Shown here piece after piece: positions 1 to 6,627 of a stretch of 23,284 nucleotides of DNA. The stretch lies in contig USDD01000040.1 in assembly GCA_900553265.1 (NCBI GenBank), positions 1 through 23,284 of the forward strand, given 5' to 3'. Numbering within the stretch: the stretch's first letter is position 1; every line of letters begins with the position of its first letter. Below the pieces are notes generated by a model. The model made no database searches, was not told where the DNA came from, and saw only the letters and a list, made by a program, of their open reading frames with translations. A program made the position numbers and the translations under genes. The stretch comes from an uncultured Eubacteriales bacterium (GTDB lineage: Bacteria; Bacillota; Clostridia; Christensenellales; Aristaeellaceae).

Positions 1-42
1 CAGGCCGAATTTGGCCTCCCGGAACCATTGTCTTGCGTCCAT
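1..42 (-). CDS. alpha-L-fucosidase (GH29), N-terminal fragment cut by window edge
   Basis: Only the first 14 codons are inside the window, reading leftward from ATG at 42: MDARQWFREAKFGL. The WF..AKFGL signature is the usual opening of the catalytic domain of GH29 alpha-L-fucosidases, which normally continues with an FIHWG-like motif. A strong ribosome binding site (AGGAGGA, positions 54-48) fixes the start. GH29 enzymes remove fucose from glycans; absence of a signal peptide at this start suggests a cytoplasmic enzyme. It is divergent from the GH99-like gene, and the two share a control region, which suggests joint use on a host or plant glycan. The family call rests on 14 residues plus context, so it is good but not certain. 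Confidence 0.7.
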   Translation of the reverse strand, partial: MDARQWFREAKFGL

Positions 43-94
43 GTGAATCCTCCTGGCTTTTTGAATTTCGAATTTGCGAAAACGCTCTGCGAAC

Positions 95-123
95 AGTATA
101 CACCTTTTAGGACGCGCTGAAAA
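95..123 (-). promoter_or_regulatory. promoter of the fucosidase gene
   Basis: Read on the minus strand there is TTTTCA (123-118), a 17-nt spacer and TATACT (100-95). The start codon lies about 50 nt downstream. The -10 box is strong and the -35 box is weak (4 of 6), which fits a promoter that needs an activator. Confidence 0.6.
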
Positions 124-125
124 GA

Positions 126-156
126 TGCTTTTGGCGTGGAGAATGTGCTTTTGGCG
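126..156. promoter_or_regulatory. 11-bp direct repeat, possible activator site
   Basis: TGCTTTTGGCG occurs exactly at 126-136 and again at 146-156. The 20-bp offset is close to two helical turns. The pair sits directly upstream of the weak -35 box of the fucosidase promoter. AraC/XylS-type activators typically bind such in-phase direct repeats next to the -35 box. No regulator gene is in the window, so the family of the binding protein is inference. Confidence 0.45.
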
Positions 157-163
157 CGAAAGA

Positions 164-177
164 GCTTTGCGCAAAGC
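164..177. promoter_or_regulatory. 14-bp palindrome, possible operator
   Basis: GCTTTGCGCAAAGC is a perfect palindrome with a central CG step. It lies 16 bp upstream of the -35 box of the GH99-like gene promoter. The even palindrome with central CG is the shape of LacI-family operators. This is a sequence resemblance only. Confidence 0.4.
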
Positions 178-193
178 AGGCTGTGTGATTGCA

Positions 194-222
194 TTGACAA
201 AAAAAGGCGCGCATGTTAGAAT
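194..222 (+). promoter_or_regulatory. promoter of the GH99-like gene
   Basis: TTGACA (194-199), 17-nt spacer, TAGAAT (217-222). The -35 box is consensus and the -10 box differs at one base. The expected start of transcription is near 229, giving a short leader to the ATG at 260. Confidence 0.75.
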
Positions 223-259
223 TCACTCAGACATATGGAGAAAGCTATGGAGGAAAAAC

Positions 260-1366
260 ATGAGAAAGTACGATGTTGCGGCCTATATCTGGCCGGCCTA
301 CACTGGGGACGAGCCGAGAACGCGCATCTTCTGGCCCGAGGGCATGGGCGAATGGCAGTCGGTGCGCTCGGCGGTGAAGCGCTATGAGGGACATGAATGG
401 CCGCGCAGGCCGCTGTGGGGCTATGTCAACGAGGCGGATCCCTACGTAATGGAGATGGAGATCGCCGCGGCCGCAGATCACGGCGTGAACGTGTTCATCT
501 ACGACTGGTACTGGTACGATCGGCGGCCGTTTCTGGAAAACTGCCTGAACGACGGCTTCCTGAAGGCCAAGAACCGCGACCGCATGAAGTTCTATCTCAT
601 GTGGGCCAACCACGACGCGGTGGCGCTGTGGGACAAGCGCAATTCCAACGACCTGAGCACCGTCGTCTGGGACGGCGGCGTGGCGATGGACGAGTTCAGG
701 CGCGCCATGCGCCGGGTGATCGAGAAGTACTTCCATCAGCCGAATTACTACACCATCGACGGAAAGCCCGTGTTCATGATCTACGACGTGCCCAAGCTGG
801 TCTCGGGACTGGGCGGAATCGACGCGGCGCGCGAGGCCATCGCGTGGTTCCGCGAGGAATGCGTGCGCTCGGGCCTGCCGGGGCTGCACCTGCAGTTCAC
901 CATGTGGAACGAGAAATGCACCAATCTCTCCGGCGTGGACGGTGTGAAGACCGTCTCGGCGAAGGAGTTCGGCGGTGTGGGCTTCGACAGCTGCTCTCAC
1001 TATCAGTTCGTGCATTTCCTGAACATCGACCGCAGCTACGAGGAGCTGCTGCCCGAGGTCGAGGCCGAGTGGAAGAGGCTGGAGAGCGAGTTCGACTTTC
1101 CCTATTTCCCGCACGTCAGCGTGGGCTGGGACAACAACCCGCGCTTCAACGACTTCCGCCCGGGCGTGATGAAGAACTGCACGCCGGAGAACATCGAGCG
1201 CGCGCTGCGCATGGCGCGAGATTACGCCGACCGCCATCCCGAGCAGCCGCCGCTGATTACGGTGAACAGCTGGAACGAATGGACGGAATCGAGCTATCTG
1301 GAACCGGACGATCTGCACGGCTACGGCTATCTGGAGGCCATTCGCCGCGTGTTCTGCGAAGAATGA
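260..1366 (+). CDS. GH99-like / WbsX-family glycan enzyme
   Basis: The 368-residue protein belongs to the glycoside hydrolase 99-like family also called WbsX. Seen: an N-terminal DVAAYIWPAY strand, a YDWYWYD segment (residues 81-87), FYLMWANHD (111-119), a GKPVFMIYD segment (168-176) and a C-terminal SWNEWTE motif (337-343), all typical of this TIM-barrel family. The longer upstream frame is rejected. ATG at 260 has GGAGG at 249-253 in front of it and follows the promoter at 194-222. There is no signal peptide, so a cytoplasmic role on imported oligosaccharides is likely. Family members have been named both glycosyltransferases and endo-mannosidase-like hydrolases, and the substrate cannot be told from sequence. 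Pairing with a fucosidase favours glycan breakdown. It forms a single-gene unit ending in a terminator and is convergent with mal. Confidence 0.8.
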   Translation: MRKYDVAAYIWPAYTGDEPRTRIFWPEGMGEWQSVRSAVKRYEGHEWPRRPLWGYVNEADPYVMEMEIAAAADHGVNVFIYDWYWYDRRPFLENCLNDGFLKAKNRDRMKFYLMWANHDAVALWDKRNSNDLSTVVWDGGVAMDEFRRAMRRVIEKYFHQPNYYTIDGKPVFMIYDVPKLVSGLGGIDAAREAIAWFREECVRSGLPGLHLQFTMWNEKCTNLSGVDGVKTVSAKEFGGVGFDSCSHYQFVHFLNIDRSYEELLPEVEAEWKRLESEFDFPYFPHVSVGWDNNPRFNDFRPGVMKNCTPENIERALRMARDYADRHPEQPPLITVNSWNEWTESSYLEPDDLHGYGYLEAIRRVFCEE

Positions 1367-1373
1367 ACAATGA

Positions 1374-1414
1374 AGGGCCGAGGAGAATGTCTCTCCACGG
1401 CCCTGTTTTTTTTT
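1374..1414 (+). terminator. intrinsic terminator of the GH99-like gene
   Basis: AGGGCC (1374-1379) pairs with GGCCCT (1399-1404), with an inner GGAGA/TCTCC stem, followed by nine T residues (1406-1414). It begins 8 nt after the stop codon. The T-run overlaps the stop codon of the convergent mal gene. Leftward transcripts meet the same hairpin but only a weak T-rich tail. Confidence 0.85.
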
Positions 1415-2663
1415 ACTTCCGAAGCGCCTTGCGGACGGCGAGAATGCGCTGCATCTCGTTGAACACGATCATGTAGCCCTCGTCCACGCCCATGCCCGGC
1501 TTGGCGAGAATCTGCACCGGCTGGGTGGCCATGGCGCAATGGACGCAGACCTGCGCGCTGCGGTCGGTCTCGTTGCAGGTGCCGCCCTGATACGCGCCCA
1601 TGCCGTGGGCCTTGCAGTAGAGAACGGCCTCGATGGTGTTGTTCACGCCGCCCAGGTCGGGGGTCTTGATCTGCGCCATGTGGCCGGCCTTCGCGTCGGC
1701 GAACAGCTTGATGTCCTCGAGGGTATTGCACCATTCGTCGGCGACCAGTTCCACGTCGATGCCGCGGCGATCCAGCTCGGCGGTCAGCCCGGCGAGGGCT
1801 TCGATCTGGGCCTCGCGGGTGGAGTCGCAGTCCATGGGGCCTTCGATGCGCAGATGGAAGGGCTTGGCGATCTCGCCCAGCTTGGCGATGTAGTCGGCCA
1901 TGGCGGAATAGTTGTTGTTTCCGTAGAGCGCGCCGATGGTGCCGTAGCAGTCGATGTGCAGCACGGGGTTGTAGCTCTCGTCGGTGCGGTGTTCGAGGAT
2001 GCGGTTGCGCAGCCACTCGACATAGGCGGCGAGCTTTTCGCCGTGCAGGCCCAGCTTGGTTTCCACGTTGTTGATCAGTGCGTGGGGAAGCACCTGCGCG
2101 CCCTTGATGATCATCTTGTCGGCGTTGTCGTAGCGGTCGTCGCCGGACTGGGTGAAGATCGGGATGGGCGTTTCGGACACGGTGCAGCCGTACTCGTCGG
2201 CCACGACCTCGCACATGAGGCGGCCGGTGGCCTTGGCCACCGCGTCCAGCAGCGCCTGAGAGACGCCGTAGCGGATGGCGGTGTGCAGGCGCTTGCCGTC
2301 GATCTGGATGCTCTCCATCATGGCGGCGAGCTGGCGGAAGTTATCGGCTTCGCGGCCGACCAGCGCGGGCTTGATGTACTGCTCGATCAGCGGGATGAAG
2401 TCCTCGGCGAGGAAGAGGGGGTCGCGTCCGCCCGCGCCGGAATACTGCACAGCCGCGCAGTCGCCCCAGGCGATCTGGCCGTCCTCGAGGATGAGCATGA
2501 CGGAGATGGCCTCGCCGGCCTGGCGCACGGAGCGGAAGCCCTCGGTCACGGGCTCGCCGGTATAGAAGGTGCCGTCGTGGCCTGCGCCCTTCTTGATGGC
2601 GCGCTGATCGTCAAAGTAAAAACCGGTTCTGCCCTTGGAACATACGACGTCCAGAATCTTCAT
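1413..2663 (-). CDS. mal: methylaspartate ammonia-lyase
   Basis: This 416-residue enzyme (3-methylaspartase) removes ammonia from (2S,3S)-3-methylaspartate to give mesaconate, the second step of glutamate fermentation by the methylaspartate route. It is an enolase-superfamily protein of the usual length (about 413). Seen: the opening KILDVVCSKGRTGFYFDDQ, and the expected metal and catalytic positions D238 (HIDCYG), E274 (RIEGPMD), D309 (VADEW) and the base K333 (QIKTPDLGG). H194 (LPHALINN) also matches the family. The ATG at 2663 has AGGAGGA about 8 nt upstream. It is the last gene of the glm operon but is separated from glmE by 654 bp of repeat DNA. No clear promoter was seen just upstream, so it is probably read through from glmE. 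Confidence 0.95.
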   Translation of the reverse strand: MKILDVVCSKGRTGFYFDDQRAIKKGAGHDGTFYTGEPVTEGFRSVRQAGEAISVMLILEDGQIAWGDCAAVQYSGAGGRDPLFLAEDFIPLIEQYIKPALVGREADNFRQLAAMMESIQIDGKRLHTAIRYGVSQALLDAVAKATGRLMCEVVADEYGCTVSETPIPIFTQSGDDRYDNADKMIIKGAQVLPHALINNVETKLGLHGEKLAAYVEWLRNRILEHRTDESYNPVLHIDCYGTIGALYGNNNYSAMADYIAKLGEIAKPFHLRIEGPMDCDSTREAQIEALAGLTAELDRRGIDVELVADEWCNTLEDIKLFADAKAGHMAQIKTPDLGGVNNTIEAVLYCKAHGMGAYQGGTCNETDRSAQVCVHCAMATQPVQILAKPGMGVDEGYMIVFNEMQRILAVRKALRK

Positions 2664-2735
2664 GATGATTTCCTCCTGTGAATGATGTGTGGGGATTGTT
2701 GGTGAAGCTGCATATTGCGGGTGTTCTGTGCAGGA

Positions 2736-2882
2736 AGGCTCAAGCGGCGGCCATCGCCGCGCAGAGCCGTCGGGTCGAAATGGCTTTGGTTAGAAACGTA
2801 CCGCAGGAGCCGAGCGGCCACCATGGCCGCGTGGGCTCCGTCGATGATTGCGCGGCAGCGATTGCACGGCGGCTCAGCCGCC
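2736..2882. repeat. structured intergenic repeat, copy A (147 bp)
   Basis: Copy A aligns without gaps to 3199-3345, about 82 percent identical by hand count, with a 31-base identical core (GAAACGTACCGCAGG onward). Three hairpins are visible. First, GGCTC/GAGCC (2737-2741 with 2764-2768) encloses GCGGCG/CGCCGC. Second, GGAGCC/GGCTCC (2806-2811 with 2834-2839) encloses CGGCCA/TGGCCG. Third is GGCGGCT-C-AGCCGCC (2868-2882). I do not recognise it as a named element. Confidence 0.85.
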
Positions 2883-2890
2883 CCGGCTGT

Positions 2891-2943
2891 CCGATTTTCT
2901 CCCTGCCGCTTGACGCGGACGCCTTCGGCGTGGAGAAAACCGG
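2891..2943. repeat. branched inverted repeat next to copy A
   Basis: CCGATTTTCTCC (2891-2902) pairs with GGAGAAAACCGG (2932-2943) with one mismatch. Inside are two smaller hairpins, CCGC-ttgac-GCGG and ACGCC-ttc-GGCGT, so the segment can fold as a three-way junction. It follows copy A but is absent after copy B, where glmE coding sequence takes over. Confidence 0.6.
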
Positions 2944-3125
2944 ATTCGCTCGGAAGTTAGCGACCCGCCCTCAGGGGGCTGGGGGGAGGCTGTGCGATGG
3001 GGAGAGGTTTGCGGATCCTTGGCTTCTGGTTCGGGCGGGCTGGGGTTAAGGCAGGGGGATGGGGTGCATCTGTTGCGCAGCGGTTTATGCCACGCCATGG
3101 GCACGCTGGGCGCTGCCCAGACCTG

Positions 3126-3148
3126 CCAAGGAACCTGAGGTTCCTTGG
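3126..3148. repeat. perfect 10-bp inverted repeat
   Basis: CCAAGGAACC, loop TGA, GGTTCCTTGG. A second short hairpin, CTGGGC-gct-GCCCAG, lies just before it at 3106-3120, and GCCGCGCT/AGCGTGGC pairs at 3163-3183. No T-run follows on either strand, so it is not a standard terminator. Confidence 0.65.
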
Positions 3149-3198
3149 ATTCTCCGTTTGCTGCCGCGCTTTTGGAGCGTGGCGCTGCGGAAAATCGC

Positions 3199-3345
3199 AG
3201 GCTCAAGCGGCGACCATCGCCGCGCGGAGCCGTCAGTTCGAACCAACCCCGACCAGAAACGTACCGCAGGAGCCGAGCGGCCACCAAGGCCGCGTGGGCT
3301 CCGTTAATTTTTGCGCGTCAGCGATTGCCTGTCGGCGCTGCCGAC
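3199..3345. repeat. structured intergenic repeat, copy B (147 bp), overlaps the end of glmE
   Basis: This is the same element and orientation as copy A. The outer stems GGCTC/GAGCC and GGAGCC/GGCTCC are unchanged. The third hairpin (3331-3345) is GTCGGC-gct-GCCGAC. It lies at the same offset as in copy A and carries a compensatory change: the second base pair is G-C in A and T-A in B. The stop codon of glmE (3318-3320) and its last eight codons lie inside this copy. Confidence 0.85.
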
Positions 3346-4790
3346 GCCGGCCGGCCGACGAGGCGGCCTTTGCCGATGGCGTAGACGTCGTCGATGACCA
3401 TTTGGAAGGATGTGCTGCGGTGCTCGGCCTTGGCGCGCTCCTCAATCTTGGCCGTGTGGAAGTCCTTCAGGGACTGGCTGAAGGGCAGGTTGCCGAAATT
3501 CAGAATGCGCACCGCGCCGTCGTTGTCGCGGGCGGGCAGCATCAGACCGGCGTTCGCGCGGCAGGGCGCGAAGGGGACGTCCAGCGCGCCGGACTCCACG
3601 CCGCGGCACACGCCCACGGCGATGTCGCCGCTGCCCAGCTCGAAGCACTTGTCCACGATGGCACGGGTCTCCTGACGGATGATCTCCTCTTCCTCGGCGA
3701 GGCTTTCGCTGGGATAGACCTGATCCGCCAGCATGTTGACCACCTGCTTCGTGCAGCGCAGACCCGCGGCGTTGGCTTCCATGGTGGGAATACCCACGGC
3801 CTCGTGCGGGGTCTTGACGATGACCTTCGTGGCCTTGGAGAGCGCGGCGATGGCGCTGCCCATGGAGATTACGCCGAAGGCCTTGGCCTCGTCGGCGGGG
3901 AAGCCGCCCATCCACTGGTGCAGCACCGTGGTGACGGTTACGTCGCTGTAGCCGTACTTGGCGAGGTATTCGTCCGTCAGCTCCTCCAGCGTGTGGATGG
4001 CGGCGATGTCCTGAATGAGGTTGCCGCACTGGCCGTAGCCGACGGTGATGTTCTTTACGCCCTGTTCGGCGGCCAGCAGCGCTTCGATGATGGCCGCGGC
4101 GTGGGAAATGCACGGCGGAACCAGCGTGCCGGTCAGCGGGCCGTAGGGCTCGCGGTTGATCGGTACGCCCATCTCCTCGTACAGGCCGGTCAGACGATCC
4201 ACGTACTGCCAGTCGGTGATGGTGCGCTCCATGGGCACGTTTTTGCAGTAGGGCAGGTTGTAGGAGATGCCGCCGCCCTCGTAGCTGGTGAAGCCGCCGG
4301 CGAAGGTGATTTCGGCCAGCAGGCGCGCGTCCGGCGTGCCGTGGCGAATCTGCACGGGCACGTTGACGCTCTCGATGACTCTGCGGCAGTTGGCCACGCC
4401 GTGGTTCACCGCGGGGAAGCCGTTGAGCATGGCGCGATCCAGTCGGATGGACTCGCTGATGCCGTTCTCGGCCTCCTTGTAGCGGTTCTGGCGGGTGTAG
4501 CTGTCGATGGTGGTGGGCAGCAGGTCGGCCTCGCCGTACTTTTCCAGATGCTGGAGCAGCTCGATGTGCTTTTCCACCACGGGAACGCCCGCGCGGGGCT
4601 GGATCAGCGTGCGATGTTCCTGCTTGGCCTTGAGCAGCTTCTTGGAGAACACGCGGCTCTCGGGCATGGACTTGTGATAGGCCACGGCCTCGTCCAGATT
4701 GACGTCCCTGCCGGTGGGCCACTGGGTCAGAACCTCGCTCCGGAGGGCTTCGAACTCCGCGTCAGGAATTCTCTTGTTGCGAATATCCAT
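3318..4790 (-). CDS. glmE: glutamate mutase epsilon subunit (methylaspartate mutase E)
   Basis: GlmE is the large, substrate-binding TIM-barrel subunit of coenzyme-B12-dependent glutamate mutase, which converts L-glutamate to 3-methylaspartate with GlmS. The glutamate-binding residues known from the Clostridium cochlearium enzyme are at the same numbers here: the arginine claw R66, R100 and R149, and E171, Y177 and Y181. The protein is 490 residues, against about 483 for the family. The extra C-terminal residues (SAAPTGNR) and the stop codon are encoded by repeat copy B. The ATG at 4790 lies inside the end of glmL, with AAGGAG just upstream in glmL codons, so the two are translationally coupled (29-nt overlap). 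It is cytoplasmic. Confidence 0.96.
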   Translation of the reverse strand: MDIRNKRIPDAEFEALRSEVLTQWPTGRDVNLDEAVAYHKSMPESRVFSKKLLKAKQEHRTLIQPRAGVPVVEKHIELLQHLEKYGEADLLPTTIDSYTRQNRYKEAENGISESIRLDRAMLNGFPAVNHGVANCRRVIESVNVPVQIRHGTPDARLLAEITFAGGFTSYEGGGISYNLPYCKNVPMERTITDWQYVDRLTGLYEEMGVPINREPYGPLTGTLVPPCISHAAAIIEALLAAEQGVKNITVGYGQCGNLIQDIAAIHTLEELTDEYLAKYGYSDVTVTTVLHQWMGGFPADEAKAFGVISMGSAIAALSKATKVIVKTPHEAVGIPTMEANAAGLRCTKQVVNMLADQVYPSESLAEEEEIIRQETRAIVDKCFELGSGDIAVGVCRGVESGALDVPFAPCRANAGLMLPARDNDGAVRILNFGNLPFSQSLKDFHTAKIEERAKAEHRSTSFQMVIDDVYAIGKGRLVGRPASAAPTGNR

Positions 4791-6165
4791 CGTATTCCAG
4801 CTCCTTTTTCATGATGCGCAGCGCGGTCTGCGGCTCGGTCTCCGAGAGCAGACCCATGGCGGCGAGAATATAGTTACGGTCGACGCGCACGGCCGCTTTT
4901 TCCGGCCGCAGCGACATGGGCGCGCGGGAGGTGTACAGCGCGTGGGCCGCGATTTCATTCGTGCGCGCGGTGTGAATCAGGCATCCGCCGGTGACGACGA
5001 TCTGCCGCACCCGGCGCAGATCCTTGCCGGCCTGAACGTAGGTCAGTCCCATCAGCGTGTAGGTTTCCTCCATGGTGCCCGCGTGGCGCGCCACGGCGAC
5101 CTCCACGGCCAGACAGGCCAGCGCGTAGTCCAGCTTTTCGTAGTCTGTGCCCGGCTCGGGGATCCAGTCCGTGTGCTGGGAGAGCTGGTCGATCAGCTCC
5201 TGAGCGCGCTCGACGGTCAGCCCAGACAGCTCGGCCACGCGCTGAATGCCCGCCGCCTCCGCGATGCCGCGGATGGAATAGCGCATGCCGATGTCGCCCT
5301 CGACGGTGCGCTTGGCGTAGGGCTCGGGCAGGCCCTTGTAGACGGTGTTCGACGTGGCGGGCATGCCGTCGCACATGGAATACACGTCCGTCGTCGCGCC
5401 GCCCACGTCCACGGCGACCAGATCGCCGATGCCGCTTTCGCCTTCGCAGCCCTGCGCCAGCAGGTTCATGGCCTTCATCACCGCCGACGGCGTGGGCATC
5501 AGAATGCCGGAGATCAGCTCGGCGGCGCGGGTGAGGCCCTTGGCTTCGATGATGCGGTTTAAGAAAATTTCGCGAATCTTCTTCTGCGCCGATTCGATGT
5601 TCAGCACGCCGAAGCGGGGCATGACGTTTTCGCAGACGTAGACCTCGTGTCCCGCGAGAATGCGCTCGCATTCCCGGGCGACGGAGCGGTTGCCGGCGAT
5701 GACCACGGGAAAATCAAAGTTCCCCGAGGCCAGCATATGCGCGTTGTGCAGAATGCACTCGCTGTTGCCGCCGTCGGTGCCGCCCACGAGCAGGAAGATG
5801 TCGGGGTTCAGGCGCAGAATTTCGTCCAGATCGTCCTCGGTCAGCTGAAAGGAATAGACCTTCAGCACTTTCGCGCCCGCGCCGAGACTGGCCTGACGGG
5901 CGGCTTCGGCGGTCAGCTCGGGCACCAGTCCGCTGGAGATCATTCGCAGTCCGCCGGCGGCGGAGGAGCAGGCGTAGCGCGCCGTGAAATCCACCGGGCC
6001 GATCTTTTCGCGCAGCCTAGTCAGCGCGTTGGCAAGGCCCTCGCCCACGTCGGTCTGCACCGTGGTGTAGGCGTCGGCGGTGCCCAGCAGGCGCTCGGAC
6101 TCCACGTCCACCGCCGTGACCTTGGTGTAGGTGCTGCCGAAATCAATCAGCAGAACGGGCTTCAT
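4762..6165 (-). CDS. glmL: GlmL/MutL, glutamate mutase-associated ATPase
   Basis: This 467-residue protein belongs to the MutL/GlmL family encoded between the two subunits of glutamate mutase. It has the ASKHA (actin/Hsp70-like) ATPase fold: a phosphate-1 motif DFGSTYTK (8-15), a GGTDGGN motif (128-134) and a phosphate-2 motif VDVGGATTD (252-260). Family members are thought to reactivate the mutase by exchanging damaged cobalamin for intact coenzyme, by analogy with diol dehydratase reactivases. This is established by analogy more than by direct work. The start overlaps the glmS stop (ATGA, 6162-6165) and the end overlaps glmE by 29 nt, so all three are coupled. Its length matches the family. 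Confidence 0.93.
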   Translation of the reverse strand: MKPVLLIDFGSTYTKVTAVDVESERLLGTADAYTTVQTDVGEGLANALTRLREKIGPVDFTARYACSSAAGGLRMISSGLVPELTAEAARQASLGAGAKVLKVYSFQLTEDDLDEILRLNPDIFLLVGGTDGGNSECILHNAHMLASGNFDFPVVIAGNRSVARECERILAGHEVYVCENVMPRFGVLNIESAQKKIREIFLNRIIEAKGLTRAAELISGILMPTPSAVMKAMNLLAQGCEGESGIGDLVAVDVGGATTDVYSMCDGMPATSNTVYKGLPEPYAKRTVEGDIGMRYSIRGIAEAAGIQRVAELSGLTVERAQELIDQLSQHTDWIPEPGTDYEKLDYALACLAVEVAVARHAGTMEETYTLMGLTYVQAGKDLRRVRQIVVTGGCLIHTARTNEIAAHALYTSRAPMSLRPEKAAVRVDRNYILAAMGLLSETEPQTALRIMKKELEYDGYSQQENS

Positions 6166-6593
6166 GCGATCTCATCCTCCATGTGCAGAATCTCCCGTAG
6201 CGCCTGAATGGTGGTCTCGGGCGGCGTGTTCGGCGGGAAGGCGCGGTCGAAGCCCATCTCCTTGAAGCGCTTCTCCACGTCCTCGAACTTCTGCTTGCCG
6301 ATGACGATGTTGCCGCCCACCAGCAGCGGGATGCCCTTCAGACCGGCCTCGTCGCACTTTTCGCGCATGCCGCGGCAGTCCAGCTCGCCCTGACCGTACA
6401 GCGACGAGATGACGATGGCGTCCGCGCCGGACTCGATGGCGGCGGAGATGTACTCCTCCTGAGAGACCATCACGCCCAGATTCACCACGTCGAAGCCCGC
6501 CTCGGTGAAGGCATGATAGAGAATCTTGTTGCCCACGGCGTGAACGTCCGCGCCGATGACGCCGATGACCAGAACCTTTTTCTTCTTATCCAT
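6162..6593 (-). CDS. glmS: glutamate mutase sigma subunit (methylaspartate mutase S)
   Basis: GlmS is the small cobalamin-binding subunit of glutamate mutase. The 143-residue protein is a complete B12-binding Rossmann-like domain. The DxHxxG motif is at D16-H18-G21 (GADVHAVG), supplying the lower-axial histidine to cobalt. SSLYGQGE (63-70) and the GGNIVIG loop (92-98) are also as in the family. Length is typical (about 137). ATG at 6593 is preceded by AAGGAG about 9 nt upstream. It lies 34 nt after the P-loop protein gene and overlaps glmL by 4 nt. No B12 riboswitch was seen upstream. Confidence 0.96.
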   Translation of the reverse strand: MDKKKKVLVIGVIGADVHAVGNKILYHAFTEAGFDVVNLGVMVSQEEYISAAIESGADAIVISSLYGQGELDCRGMREKCDEAGLKGIPLLVGGNIVIGKQKFEDVEKRFKEMGFDRAFPPNTPPETTIQALREILHMEDEIA

Positions 6594-6627
6594 GACAGAA
6601 AACTCCTTCTATATTATTCGAATATGT

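Larger units (their letters stand above)
2664..3317. other. 654-bp non-coding, repeat-rich gap inside the glm-mal operon
   Basis: No credible gene is seen on either strand. The gap holds two direct copies of a structured repeat (2736-2882 and 3199-3345), several hairpins between them and a purine-rich, G-rich stretch near 2970-3065. All other junctions of this operon overlap or are only a few tens of bases long, so the gap is exceptional and looks inserted. Confidence 0.8.

Noticed and set aside
74..259. Upstream extension of the GH99-like gene to 74
   Set aside because: It would place the coding region across both promoters and the repeats; ATG at 260 has the ribosome binding site and the family N-terminus.
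3126..3148. The perfect hairpin as an intrinsic terminator
   Set aside because: No T-run follows on either strand.
2678..3307. Short frames inside the glmE-mal gap as small proteins
   Set aside because: Both repeat copies can be read in several frames, but there is no ribosome binding site with a plausible start, and the frames differ between copies; conservation follows hairpin stems, not codons.
2736..3345. The two repeats as a CRISPR array
   Set aside because: Only two long copies exist, 316 bp apart, with no short regular spacers and no cas genes.
2997..4814. Long open frame (605 codons) on the plus strand across glmE
   Set aside because: It is antisense to glmE, which has all its catalytic residues; the product is Gly/Ala/Val/His-rich with no family match, as expected for the shadow of a GC-rich gene.
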